A DNA stretch of 64,000 nt from UBA1402 sp964488495. Its GTDB lineage: Bacteria; Bacteroidota; Bacteroidia; Bacteroidales; UBA1402. Below, in pieces: positions 53,014 to 61,744 of the stretch (positions are counted from its first letter, which is position 1; each line of letters begins with the position of its first letter). The DNA lies in contig CAZAUQ010000004.1 in the NCBI GenBank assembly GCA_964488495.1, positions 1 through 64,000 on the forward strand, read 5' to 3'. The position numbers were made by a program, and so were the translations under genes. The notes under the pieces are model-generated. The model saw only the letters and a program-made list of their open reading frames with translations. It was not told the origin of the DNA and ran no database searches.

Positions 53014-53931
53014 ATGATAAAGATCGATAGAAACAATATGGGATTAAGGCTTATAGTGCTGATAGCCATATTAATAATTGCTCTGTTTTTGAGCCCCTTA
53101 CTTCTCAGCCTTTTTTTAATTCTCTGCCGTGGTTTGAACTTCGATCAGTTCTATTCTGAATGGAGCACACAAATGAGCAATCCTTCTTTTCTTTTGTTGA
53201 TGCAAGGCTTGCAAACCCTCCTGGTGTTTATACTTCCTCCTTTTTTGTTAAACTATTGGTATGGAGAAAAAAACAGCACTTTTTTAAAGTTAGTCAGAGC
53301 TAAACCCATTGATCTTTTACTGGCCATGTTCAGCATTTTGGCAGCCATACCCTTGATTAATTTTTTGGTGAGCTGGAATCAGGACATTCAGTTGCCCTCC
53401 TTTTTGGAAGGAGTAGAAAAATGGATGAGAGCTGCCGAAGAAAATGCAGAACGCGCTACCGAACTGATGTTGCAGGGAAAATCCCCGGTCGATTTGTTTT
53501 GGCAACTGCTGGTAGTGGCCATTATGGCCGGTTTTGGAGAAGAACTGCTTTTTAGGGGAACTTTGCAAAGTCTCTTTTCTGTTAAGGGCAGAATTCAGTT
53601 GGCAATCTGGATTACTGCCTTGGTGTTCAGCTCTATTCATCTGCAGTTTTATGGTTTTATACCACGTTTATTGTTGGGAGCCTGGTTTGGCTACCTGCTT
53701 TACTGGTCAGGATCGATCTGGGTTCCCATGGCGGCTCATTTTGCAAACAATGCTTTTTCCGTACTGTTTCATTTCGCCGAAAAAAACAATTACCTGGCAG
53801 CTGATCCCGAACTGCTGGGAGTCGGAAAATATTCCTGGCAACTTATTCCCTCAGTACTGTTGTTGGTTGCTTGCGGCTTGTTTTTTTACTTACGTTTCAG
53901 AAAATCGACATTAAAAAAGAATTATGTATAA
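53014..53931 (+). CDS. CPBP (CAAX-type) intramembrane metalloprotease
   Basis: 305 residues with about eight membrane helices. The abortive-infection/CPBP motifs are present: EELLFRG (Glu-Glu-x3-Arg, after VVAIMAGFG), SSIHLQFYGFIPRL and the third motif VPMAAHFANNAFSVL with His and Asn. Members process prenylated or membrane-tethered proteins; the substrate here is unknown. The start could also be the Met at base 53038, which would give a longer leader (about 36 instead of 12 bases). It overlaps the next gene by 8 bases. Confidence 0.88.
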   Translation: MIKIDRNNMGLRLIVLIAILIIALFLSPLLLSLFLILCRGLNFDQFYSEWSTQMSNPSFLLLMQGLQTLLVFILPPFLLNYWYGEKNSTFLKLVRAKPIDLLLAMFSILAAIPLINFLVSWNQDIQLPSFLEGVEKWMRAAEENAERATELMLQGKSPVDLFWQLLVVAIMAGFGEELLFRGTLQSLFSVKGRIQLAIWITALVFSSIHLQFYGFIPRLLLGAWFGYLLYWSGSIWVPMAAHFANNAFSVLFHFAEKNNYLAADPELLGVGKYSWQLIPSVLLLVACGLFFYLRFRKSTLKKNYV

Positions 53932-55396
53932 GATTCTGTTGAAAGAAGGTTCCCGTACGAGAGTAATTCAAACACAAAGCCAACAGAGCCTGCTGGATAT
54001 TCTCAGAAACGAGGGCTTGTCTGTATATGCCCCTTGTGGAGGAAAAGGTCGTTGCGGTAAATGTATAGTCGATATCAAAGGAGAGGGAAAAGTGTTGGCT
54101 TGTAATTATTATCCTGACAGAGATGTCGATGTAATTCTACCCGCTAAAGAAGAAGCTCAGATACTCACCACTCAAACAACTTATCTCGAAGATTTGACTC
54201 CCGTACACAGTCGGCCTTTAGTACATCCCGATGCTTACGGGGCAGCCATAGACTTGGGTACCACCACGGTAGTCTGTTATTTTTTGCATTTAGCCAGCGG
54301 GCGTATTTTAAAAATCAGTTCCTGGATGAATCCGCAAAAGGTTTACGGAGCCGATGTTATTTCAAGAATCAGCTATTGTCAGGAAAATCCGGGCGGGCTC
54401 AAAAGGCTGCAATCAATTTTGACAGAATCAATCAATAAAGAATTTGAAGTCTTCCTGTCCGAAATGAAAGCCGGCAGGCAGCAAATTCAGGAAGTAGTGG
54501 TTGCAGGCAATACAACCATGCTGCATATTTTATTGGGATACGATCCTGAGCCCCTGGCCCTGGCTCCCTTTACTCCGGCTTTTACTGCTCAACAAGAGCT
54601 CGTGGCGGGACAATGTTCATTATTACTGCATCCACTGGGCCGTTTGATTACTCTGCCCTGCCTTTCGGCTTATGTCGGTGCCGATATCGTTGCCGGGCTG
54701 GCTGTGCTGAATGTAACTCAGCAAAATTATCTCTTTCTGGACATCGGAACCAACGGAGAAATGGCCTTGGTCAAAGGGAAAGAAATATTTACCTGTGCCA
54801 CGGCTGCCGGCCCCGCTTTCGAAGGAGCCAGCCTTAGTAGCGGGATGCCTGCCCTGCAGGGAGCCGTCGCCGCTTTTGAAAATCCCGGAAAATACAAAGT
54901 CATTGGAGATACCACAGCCACAGGTATTTGCGGTTCGGGTGTCATCGATGTGGTCGCCTGGCTGCTGCGCAACAACCTGATGGATGAAAGTGGTTTGATT
55001 CAACAGAATTTTGAAATTTGCCCTGGTGTACTGATAACTCAGGCCGATATCCGCGAAATTCAACTGGCAAAATCAGCCATTTATTCAGGCATTAAAATTT
55101 TGCTCAAGCGGGCCGGTCTGGATTTTAAAGATCTGGAAGCCTTGTTTCTGGCCGGCGGCCTGGGAAATTATATTCATATACCTTCGGCTGTAGAAATAGG
55201 CCTGCTCCCGGCCGAACTCAGGGATAAAACTTTTCCGGTAGGCAACAGCGCGGGTATTGGTGCCTTGCAGTTTCTTCGTTCAGAGGAGTTTGCCAAAAAA
55301 GTGGACAAGGTGGTTCAACAATCACAATACATAGAATTGTCCAACGACGAAGATTTTGTATTGGAGTTTGCCATGAATATGGATTTTTTGAAATAA
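53924..55396 (+). CDS. RACo-like ferredoxin/ASKHA-domain protein (DUF4445)
   Basis: Probable ATP-dependent reductive activator of a corrinoid protein. The 490 residues begin with a [2Fe-2S] ferredoxin domain whose ligands are Cys38, Cys44, Cys47 and Cys60 (YAPCGGKGRCGKC). An ASKHA ATPase part follows: YGAAIDLGTTTVVCYFLHL, VVVAGNTTMLHILLG, YLFLDIGTNGEMALVKG, ATGICGSGVIDVVAWLL and FLAGGLGNYIHIPSAVEIG. RACo and RamA families reactivate Co(II) corrinoids to Co(I). No methyltransferase or corrinoid partner lies in the window. It overlaps the CPBP gene by 8 bases. Confidence 0.87.
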   Translation: MYKILLKEGSRTRVIQTQSQQSLLDILRNEGLSVYAPCGGKGRCGKCIVDIKGEGKVLACNYYPDRDVDVILPAKEEAQILTTQTTYLEDLTPVHSRPLVHPDAYGAAIDLGTTTVVCYFLHLASGRILKISSWMNPQKVYGADVISRISYCQENPGGLKRLQSILTESINKEFEVFLSEMKAGRQQIQEVVVAGNTTMLHILLGYDPEPLALAPFTPAFTAQQELVAGQCSLLLHPLGRLITLPCLSAYVGADIVAGLAVLNVTQQNYLFLDIGTNGEMALVKGKEIFTCATAAGPAFEGASLSSGMPALQGAVAAFENPGKYKVIGDTTATGICGSGVIDVVAWLLRNNLMDESGLIQQNFEICPGVLITQADIREIQLAKSAIYSGIKILLKRAGLDFKDLEALFLAGGLGNYIHIPSAVEIGLLPAELRDKTFPVGNSAGIGALQFLRSEEFAKKVDKVVQQSQYIELSNDEDFVLEFAMNMDFLK

Positions 55397-55419
55397 TTCA
55401 TAAAATAAAGCCCCTAAGA

Positions 55420-55451
55420 TTTGTTTATTTATCGCAAGTGAATGACTTTTG
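55420..55451 (+). promoter_or_regulatory. possible promoter of the glutamine synthetase gene
   Basis: TTTG (55420-55423), 20 bases, GACTTTTG (55444-55451), one mismatch to TAnnTTTG. Lies in the 79-base gap before the gene. Confidence 0.45.
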
Positions 55452-55475
55452 CAGTTTTAAACTCAATTTCATTCG

Positions 55476-56978
55476 ATGAAAGATTCAAGGATCTCGATGA
55501 ACCCCAACGATCTGGTTCAATTTTTGAATAAGCCCTCAGAAGACTTTACCCGCAAGGATATTTTGCGTTTTTGCGAAGAACGGCAGATTAAAATGCTCAA
55601 TTTTCGTTATGTGGCCGAAGATGGCCGCTTGAAAACCCTGAATTTTGTGATCAATTCCAGAGAGTATCTGGAAACGATTCTGACCCGGGGTGAACGGGTA
55701 GACGGCAGCAGTTTATTTTCTTTTATAGAATCGGGCAGCAGCGATCTCTATGTCATTCCGCGTTATCGTACCGCTTTTGTGAATCCTTTTGCTTCGGTTC
55801 CCACTCTGGATGTTTTCTGTTCTTTTTACAACAACCAGGGCCAGGCTCTCGAAAGCGATCCTTATACTGTTTTGCATAAGGCCAATCAGTTGTTTACCAA
55901 TGAAACCGGCGCTCGTTTCATGGCCTTGGGTGAATTGGAGTATTACGTGATTGCTCCGGCGGGAGGCTTGTATCCTGGTGTGGATCAAAAAGGTTATCAC
56001 GCCAGCGAACCTTTTGCCAAATACGAGTTTATTCGCAACGAGGCTTTGCAAATGATAGCCAGAGCGGGCGGCAATATCAAATACGGACATTCCGAGGTAG
56101 GCTGTTTTACTCAGGGAGAAACCTATTACGAGCAGCACGAAATTGAGTTTTTGCCCTGTACGGTCGAACAAGCAGCCGAACAATTGGTGCTGGCCAAATG
56201 GATATTACGCATGCTGGGCAATAAATACGGCGTCAGCATCAGCTATGCTCCCAAAATTACAGAAGGCAAAGCCGGCAGCGGATTGCATTTTCACATGATG
56301 CTCGAAAAAGACGGAAAAAACCTTGTCTCCGATCGGGGGAAACTGAGTGATGTAGCCCGCAAGATGATAGCCGGCATATTAGATTCGAGCGATGCCATAA
56401 CGGCATTTGGCAACACCATACCTACTTCTTATTTCAGATTGGTGCCCCATCAGGAAGCGCCTACCCGTATTTGCTGGGGCGACCGCAACCGTTCGGTCGT
56501 AGTGCGTGTGCCTCTCGGCTGGTCGGGAGCCGAAAAGATGATCTTTGATGCCAATCCCTTAGAATCGGATCCTTTACCTGCCTCGGAATCAAAACAAACT
56601 TTTGAGTATCGTGTGGCCGATGGTTCAGCCGATATTTTCCTGACCCTGGCAGCTCTGATTGTTGCTTCCCTGCATGGAATCAGGAGGCCGGATGCTCTGG
56701 AACGGGCCGAACAACTATATGTAGACGTCAATATATTCAAACCCGAACACAGAGAAAAGATGCAGTCTTTAAAGCAACTGCCTCTTTGTTGTGCCGATTC
56801 GGCCGAAGCTTTGAAGCAAAAACGAGCTCTTTTCGAAGAAAACAATATTTTCCCCTCCGGCCTCATAGACAGCCAGATAAAAAGACTACAGGCACACAAC
56901 GATAAAGGCCTGTCCGAGAGATTGTTCGGCAAGCAGGATATCCTCAAACTGGTGGAGCATTTTTTGCACATAGGCTGA
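55476..56978 (+). CDS. glnA: glutamine synthetase family protein
   Basis: Makes glutamine from glutamate, ammonia and ATP. The 500 residues include ALGELEYYVI, AGSGLHFHMML (ATP/glutamate site), EAPTRICWGDRNRSVVVRVP and FEYRVADGSADIFLTLAAL. The N-terminal beta-grasp part (LNFRYVAEDGRLKTLNFV) is present. The length matches the ~500-residue Bacteroidales group, distinct from the ~730-residue GlnN type. No clear adenylylation-site Tyr can be assigned by eye. The start may also be the Met at 55500. Confidence 0.9.
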   Translation: MKDSRISMNPNDLVQFLNKPSEDFTRKDILRFCEERQIKMLNFRYVAEDGRLKTLNFVINSREYLETILTRGERVDGSSLFSFIESGSSDLYVIPRYRTAFVNPFASVPTLDVFCSFYNNQGQALESDPYTVLHKANQLFTNETGARFMALGELEYYVIAPAGGLYPGVDQKGYHASEPFAKYEFIRNEALQMIARAGGNIKYGHSEVGCFTQGETYYEQHEIEFLPCTVEQAAEQLVLAKWILRMLGNKYGVSISYAPKITEGKAGSGLHFHMMLEKDGKNLVSDRGKLSDVARKMIAGILDSSDAITAFGNTIPTSYFRLVPHQEAPTRICWGDRNRSVVVRVPLGWSGAEKMIFDANPLESDPLPASESKQTFEYRVADGSADIFLTLAALIVASLHGIRRPDALERAEQLYVDVNIFKPEHREKMQSLKQLPLCCADSAEALKQKRALFEENNIFPSGLIDSQIKRLQAHNDKGLSERLFGKQDILKLVEHFLHIG

Positions 56979-57004
56979 TCTGCTCCCGATTCTAGTGTTT
57001 AAGT

Positions 57005-57047
57005 GTTCTCAGGAGTATTGTGCCCGGAGAAGTATAATCCTGAGAAC
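57005..57047. other. long perfect inverted repeat between convergent genes
   Basis: GTTCTCAGGA (57005-57014) and TCCTGAGAAC (57038-57047), a perfect 10-bp pair that can extend by TAT/ATA beyond one mismatch. It lies 26 bases after the glutamine synthetase stop and 31 bases before the end of the opposing fusion gene. No T-tract follows on either side, so it is not a standard terminator; it may stabilise 3' ends or stop transcription from both sides. Confidence 0.8.
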
Positions 57048-57078
57048 TCGATCTCCGCGGTTGTTTTGTCGATACAGT

Positions 57079-59553
57079 CTAGAGGAACAAATTCAGTCCG
57101 GCCGATTCGGTTTTTTCCAGGTAAGTGGCTACGCCGCCAATTTGTACTCCGTCGATGAATTCCTCGGCTTTAACTCCCATTACATCCATGGACATCTGGC
57201 AGGCGATAAACTGAGCTCCGTTGTTCAGGGCGGTCTGGATCATATCTTCCAGCGCATCGATTTGTTTGTTGCGCATGATCATTCGCATCATTTTCCCGCC
57301 AATGCCTGCCATGTTTAGTTTGGAAAGCCCCAGCTTCCGGCTGGAACCGGGCAGCATCATACCAAACATTTTACCGAAGAAGTCTTTTTGAACCTTGGGT
57401 TTGTGCTGACGTTTAATAACGTTCAGTCCCCAGAAGGTGAAAAAGATGGTGACTTTTTTGCCCGAAGCCAACGCACCGTTGGCAATTACAAAAGTGGCCA
57501 GCGCTTTGTCCAGGTCGTCGCTGAAGCAAATCAGGGTGGCGTCTTTGCCGCCGGCTTGCGAAATCTGCTGTACAGGCTGAGTCTTTTTGCGAATCACTGC
57601 CGATATTTCTGCTCCGCTTTGTTGAAGATCGAGCAATTCATTTCCGGTAATGTTGGCCCAGGCTTGTACATCTTTGTAAAAACCAGGGTCGGAAGCCGTA
57701 ATTTTAAAAGCTTCTCCCTCGCTGAGTTCATCCATGGAAGACTTTAGTTTGAGTACAGGGCCGGGGCATTTCAATCCGCAGGCATCAATAAGCTTGAGAT
57801 TACCGAAGTTGGCAGTAGCAGCCACAGTTTCATTTTTTTTGCCTTGATAAATCAGGTCGTCGTGACCGATGTAATCTCCTTCGAAGATGTCTTCGTTGCT
57901 TTGTTTTTGGCTGGCTGTTTCATAGGTTTTAAGCCCTCCTGAAAGGTTGTAGACTTCCTTATAACCATTCTGCATAAGAATGCGGCAGGCAACGTGAGCT
58001 CTTAAGCCAACACCGCAGAATACCACCAGTTTTTTATCTTTAGGGATTTCATCCAGATGCTTCCTGAATTCGTCCAGTGGAATATTGACAGCGCCTTCGA
58101 TGCTGCCCAGTTCAAATTCATCGGCCGTGCGTACGTCAATCAACAGGCTGCCGTTTTCCCTGCAAGATGCAATATCTCTCCAATAGATGGTTTTGGTAAT
58201 GCCTTCCAGGATGTTTTCGGCCACCATACCGGCGATATTTACCGGATCCTTGGCCGAAGAGAAAGGAGGAGCGTAAGCGTGTTCAACAAAAGCCAGATCA
58301 TGTACCGTTACGCCTTGTCTGAGAGCAGCCGAAAGCAAATCAATTCTTTTATCCACTCCGTCGTAACCCACTATTTGTGCTCCCAGCAATTTGCCGTCTC
58401 CGGGAGCGAAAGAAATCTTGACAGACATGGGCAGGGCTCCCGGATAATAACCCGCGTGCGAAGAAGCATGTATGGTTGAATCGTAATGGGGAATATTCAT
58501 TTTGGCCAGCATTTTGCCCGAAACCCCGGTAGAGGCTACCGTCAGATCGAATACTTTGGCTATGGCCGTATTGACGGAACCGGTATATTCTTTTTTGTTG
58601 CCCATGACCAAATTATCGGCCAATATGCGGGCTTGTTTGTTGGCCGGCCCGGCCAGGTAGGTAATCATGTTGGTATGAGTGACCGGATTCTCAAATTCAA
58701 TGACATCGCCCAGGGAATAAATATCGGGATCGGAGGTTTGTAAATACTTGTTTACTACGACACCTCCGGTTTGGCCTATTTCCAGGTTGCAGGCTTTGGC
58801 TAGTTTATTGTCGGGCCTTACGCCTATGGAAAGTACCACCATGTCGGTTTCAATCTGCTTTGTTGTATCGAGTGTGGCCAGAATTTTTTCTCCTTTTTTG
58901 GAAAAGGATACAACAGCGGTTTTCAGATAGAATGCTACATTTTTTATTTTAAGGTGCTGATGGACAAGGGCGGCCATGGAATAATCCAAAGGAGTCATCA
59001 CTTGATCGGCCATTTCTACTATGGTCACCTTCAGTCCGGCGTGATGTAAGTTCTCTGCCATTTCTAAACCAATAAAGCCAGCCCCGACTACCAGAGCATG
59101 GCGGGGCTGTTTTTGCTCAATGTAGCTTTTAATTTTATCGGTATCCGGTACGTTGCGCAGGGTAAAAATACCTTCCTGGTTAATTCCGGGGAGCATAGGT
59201 TTTATGGGTTCGGCCCCCGGAGAAAGAATTAGTTTGTCGTAGCATTCGGTATATTCGCTTCCTTTTTTAAGGTCTTTCACCAGAACTTCTTTTTTGTTTC
59301 TGTCGATGGAAAGCACTTCAGATAAATTTCTGACTTCCACATTGAAACGCTGTCCAAAGGATGCCGGTGTTTGCACAAATAATTGATTTCTGTCCTTAAT
59401 GACACCTCCAATGTAATAGGGCAGGCCGCAATTGGCGTACGAAATATGCACCCCCCGCTCAAAAATGATTATTTCGCTTTTTTCGTCCAGACGTCTAAGT
59501 CTTGCTGCTGTGGTGGCACCGCCTGCCACTCCGCCGATTATCAGGTATTTCAT
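57079..59553 (-). CDS. CoA-disulfide reductase / rhodanese / TusA / DsrE four-domain fusion
   Basis: 824 residues. (1) ~1-440: FAD/NAD(P)-disulfide reductase with GGVAGGATTAARLRR and redox Cys42 in SYANCGLPYYIGG, as in CoA-disulfide reductase/NADH oxidase. (2) ~450-550: rhodanese domain with active Cys in VVFCGVGLRAHVACR. (3) ~590-665: TusA/SirA domain with LIDACGLKCPGPVLKLK. (4) ~675-824: DsrE/DsrF-like domain (ICFSDDLDKALATFVIANG, ending region CQMSMDVMGVKAEEF with a Cys). Every domain keeps its reactive Cys, suggesting sulfane-sulfur handling by relay. Own promoter; monocistronic. Confidence 0.92.
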   Translation of the reverse strand: MKYLIIGGVAGGATTAARLRRLDEKSEIIIFERGVHISYANCGLPYYIGGVIKDRNQLFVQTPASFGQRFNVEVRNLSEVLSIDRNKKEVLVKDLKKGSEYTECYDKLILSPGAEPIKPMLPGINQEGIFTLRNVPDTDKIKSYIEQKQPRHALVVGAGFIGLEMAENLHHAGLKVTIVEMADQVMTPLDYSMAALVHQHLKIKNVAFYLKTAVVSFSKKGEKILATLDTTKQIETDMVVLSIGVRPDNKLAKACNLEIGQTGGVVVNKYLQTSDPDIYSLGDVIEFENPVTHTNMITYLAGPANKQARILADNLVMGNKKEYTGSVNTAIAKVFDLTVASTGVSGKMLAKMNIPHYDSTIHASSHAGYYPGALPMSVKISFAPGDGKLLGAQIVGYDGVDKRIDLLSAALRQGVTVHDLAFVEHAYAPPFSSAKDPVNIAGMVAENILEGITKTIYWRDIASCRENGSLLIDVRTADEFELGSIEGAVNIPLDEFRKHLDEIPKDKKLVVFCGVGLRAHVACRILMQNGYKEVYNLSGGLKTYETASQKQSNEDIFEGDYIGHDDLIYQGKKNETVAATANFGNLKLIDACGLKCPGPVLKLKSSMDELSEGEAFKITASDPGFYKDVQAWANITGNELLDLQQSGAEISAVIRKKTQPVQQISQAGGKDATLICFSDDLDKALATFVIANGALASGKKVTIFFTFWGLNVIKRQHKPKVQKDFFGKMFGMMLPGSSRKLGLSKLNMAGIGGKMMRMIMRNKQIDALEDMIQTALNNGAQFIACQMSMDVMGVKAEEFIDGVQIGGVATYLEKTESAGLNLFL

Positions 59554-59601
59554 ATTTTAATTTGCTAAAAGTGTATATTGATAGAATATTTTTTCAAAAC
59601 A

Positions 59602-59609
59602 CAAATATA
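59602..59609 (-). promoter_or_regulatory. -7 element (TATATTTG) of the fusion gene
   Basis: Minus-strand TAnnTTTG match 48 bases before the start. The 198-base gap to the divergent transporter gene otherwise holds A/T-rich sequence and that gene's promoter. Confidence 0.65.
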
Positions 59610-59719
59610 AAAGAATTCTTTAATTCGGATTCCATCTTTCATTAATTCTTTTAAACAAAGATAAATAGTAAGTTTTGCAGATAATTATGAACAGCTAAAT
59701 CTTGCTGCCGTATTTTAGT

Positions 59720-59727
59720 TAATTTTG
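59720..59727 (+). promoter_or_regulatory. -7 element (TAATTTTG) of the transporter gene
   Basis: TAnnTTTG match 24 bases before the chosen ATG. It overlaps an in-frame TTG at 59725, which is one reason to reject that TTG as start. Confidence 0.65.
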
Positions 59728-59751
59728 TCGGTTATTTTACAAACAATAAAG

Positions 59752-60780
59752 ATGAAGGAACTCTTGGTTGAAACGCTCATGCATGCGCTTACGATAACGG
59801 GCTTTGTCATGCTGATGATGGTGGTGGTTGAATACATTAATGTACAAAACAAAAACCGCTGGGCCGAAAAATTGCGGCATTCTCCTCTGATGCAAATTTT
59901 AATGGCAACCATCCTGGGGATTATACCCGGCTGTATGGGAAGTTTTGTGGTAGTGTCTTTGTACACACACAGGATGATAGGCCTGGCTGCCGTTGTGGCG
60001 GCCATGATTGCTACAAGCGGAGACGAAGCTTTTGTGATGTTCGCTCTTTTCCCGGGCAAGGCCTTGTTGTTGCATGGGATAATTTTTATTATTGCCCTCC
60101 TGGTAGGTTGGATAATTTATTTATTCAGCAAAAAAGAAAAAGAACCGGCGGAACCTCAGCATGGCTTTGTGATTCATCAAAAAAATTATTGCAAATGTTT
60201 TGATAAGAGTATTATACTTCCTCAACTCAGGAGAATTACCTTTGAACGCAGTCTTTTGCTTTTCGCTACCACCGTATTCTCGCTGCTTATTATTTTAGGT
60301 GTAATTGGCCACGAAGGCTGGGGTTGGGAAAAAGTCACCTTGCTGGCCGGCAGCTTTTTTCTTTTGTTTGTGTTTTTAACTGTTCCGGAACATTTTCTTA
60401 AAGAGCATTTGTACAACCACATCATCAAAAAGCATTTTTTACGCATATTGCTCTGGTCCTGGGGAGCTTTTATCGTTCTTCACTTTGTACAAACGGAGCA
60501 ACTATTGAGTACTTTAGTTGAAAACAATCCTTACTGGATTTTACTGGCAGCCGTATTGATAGGTATCATTCCCGAATCGGGCCCGCATTTGGTCTTTGTG
60601 ACTTTGTTTTCTCAGCAACTGATTCCTTTTAGTATTCTTCTGGCCAGTTCCATAGTACAGGATGGTCACGGCATGCTGCCGATGTTGGCCGAAAGCCGCA
60701 AAGACTTTTTCCTGATCAAGGGCATTAATGTGCTGGTAGGTCTGGCGGTCGGCCTGGTATTGCTCTTTTTTGGGCTTTGA
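59752..60780 (+). CDS. putative manganese (arsenic-type) efflux transporter, ~10 membrane helices
   Basis: 342 residues. Two similar halves are visible: ATILGIIPGCMGSFVVVSLY with ATSGDEAFVMFALFPG, and LIGIIPESGPHLVFVTLF with VQDGHGMLPMLAESRKDF. Each has a GIIP turn and an acidic motif, as in a duplicated inverted transporter. Related Bacteroidota proteins are named putative manganese transporter or arsenic efflux protein; the ion is not established here. Between the halves is a loop with His/Cys (HQKNYCKCFDK). No yybP-ykoY-like riboswitch was recognised upstream. Confidence 0.75.
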   Translation: MKELLVETLMHALTITGFVMLMMVVVEYINVQNKNRWAEKLRHSPLMQILMATILGIIPGCMGSFVVVSLYTHRMIGLAAVVAAMIATSGDEAFVMFALFPGKALLLHGIIFIIALLVGWIIYLFSKKEKEPAEPQHGFVIHQKNYCKCFDKSIILPQLRRITFERSLLLFATTVFSLLIILGVIGHEGWGWEKVTLLAGSFFLLFVFLTVPEHFLKEHLYNHIIKKHFLRILLWSWGAFIVLHFVQTEQLLSTLVENNPYWILLAAVLIGIIPESGPHLVFVTLFSQQLIPFSILLASSIVQDGHGMLPMLAESRKDFFLIKGINVLVGLAVGLVLLFFGL

Positions 60781-60793
60781 GGAACTCTGGCCT

Positions 60794-61738
60794 CTATCCG
60801 GATTTTTTGGCAGATTTTATGAATAAGTGCCTTAGAGCTTCGTTGTTCATCCAAAGCAAGGAGGCTCCGATTACTACAACACCGCTTATTGAATAAACAT
60901 CGGGCGACTCTTCGGGCAGTATCAGCCAAGTGAGTATGGCCCCAAACACCGGAATGATGAATTTCCAGCTGTTGAGGTAGGATATTTTTACTCCAGGGCG
61001 TTTCAGCAGGGTAAACCACAAGGCAAATGCCGCTGCCGACAGAAAACTCAACCAAGCCAGTGACAGCCAAAATTCGGCCGGAAAATTCAGACTTGTCGGC
61101 ATGGTTTCAAAGGGAATGGAAATCAGGATCAACAAGATTCCTCCAATCAACAGCGAAGAAGAGCTGAGTACCAGCATAGAAAGTTCTCGTTTGCTTTTTT
61201 TGACGATAACGTTGTAGAGTCCGCTTACCAGATTGTTCCCAATCAGGAGCAATACGCCGATTAATTCCAGGCTGCCGGCGTTGTCTTTGGTTTGCCTTCC
61301 CAGATTGATGATTACTATACCTATAATTCCCAGCATAATACTGCCAGCGCTGCGCCATGTTATTTTGTCGTCCTTAATAAACAAATGGGCAACAATGGCG
61401 GCAAACAAGGGGCCGGAGCCATTAATCATGGCTCCCATGGATGCGGGAACCATATTCATGCCGGTGTAAAATAGACCGTACATGAGCACTGTTTGCAAAA
61501 GGGCAATCAGCAGCACATACCAGAAATGGGTTTTAACAGATTGAAAATAAGCCCTGAACTTGCCATAATACAGAAGAATCAGTATACCGGCAATAAAAAA
61601 TCGAATGCCTGCAAACAAGAAAGGGCTCATGTAGCTCAGCCCGATTTTTACTCCGGTAAATGCGGTTGACCAAAGCAAACAGGCCACGATAGCCATAAAG
61701 GCCGAACCTTGGACAAAACTTTTGGTTTGTTGATTCAT
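60794..61738 (-). CDS. DMT-superfamily (EamA) exporter
   Basis: 314 residues with ten predicted membrane helices in two EamA halves, starting FMAIVACLLWSTAFTGVKIG, with MGAMINGSGPLFAAIVAHLF and the second half LVSGLYNVIVKKS through LTWLILPEESPDVYSISGVV. Substrate unknown; members export amino acids or metabolites. It starts 6 bases after the trpS stop and so shares its transcript. A link to tryptophan metabolism is only positional. Confidence 0.88.
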   Translation of the reverse strand: MNQQTKSFVQGSAFMAIVACLLWSTAFTGVKIGLSYMSPFLFAGIRFFIAGILILLYYGKFRAYFQSVKTHFWYVLLIALLQTVLMYGLFYTGMNMVPASMGAMINGSGPLFAAIVAHLFIKDDKITWRSAGSIMLGIIGIVIINLGRQTKDNAGSLELIGVLLLIGNNLVSGLYNVIVKKSKRELSMLVLSSSSLLIGGILLILISIPFETMPTSLNFPAEFWLSLAWLSFLSAAAFALWFTLLKRPGVKISYLNSWKFIIPVFGAILTWLILPEESPDVYSISGVVVIGASLLWMNNEALRHLFIKSAKKSG

Positions 61739-61744
61739 TTAGAA

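Noticed and set aside
59554..59751. yybP-ykoY manganese riboswitch before the transporter gene
   Set aside because: The -7 box lies only 24 bases before the ATG, leaving no room for the ~100-nt aptamer.
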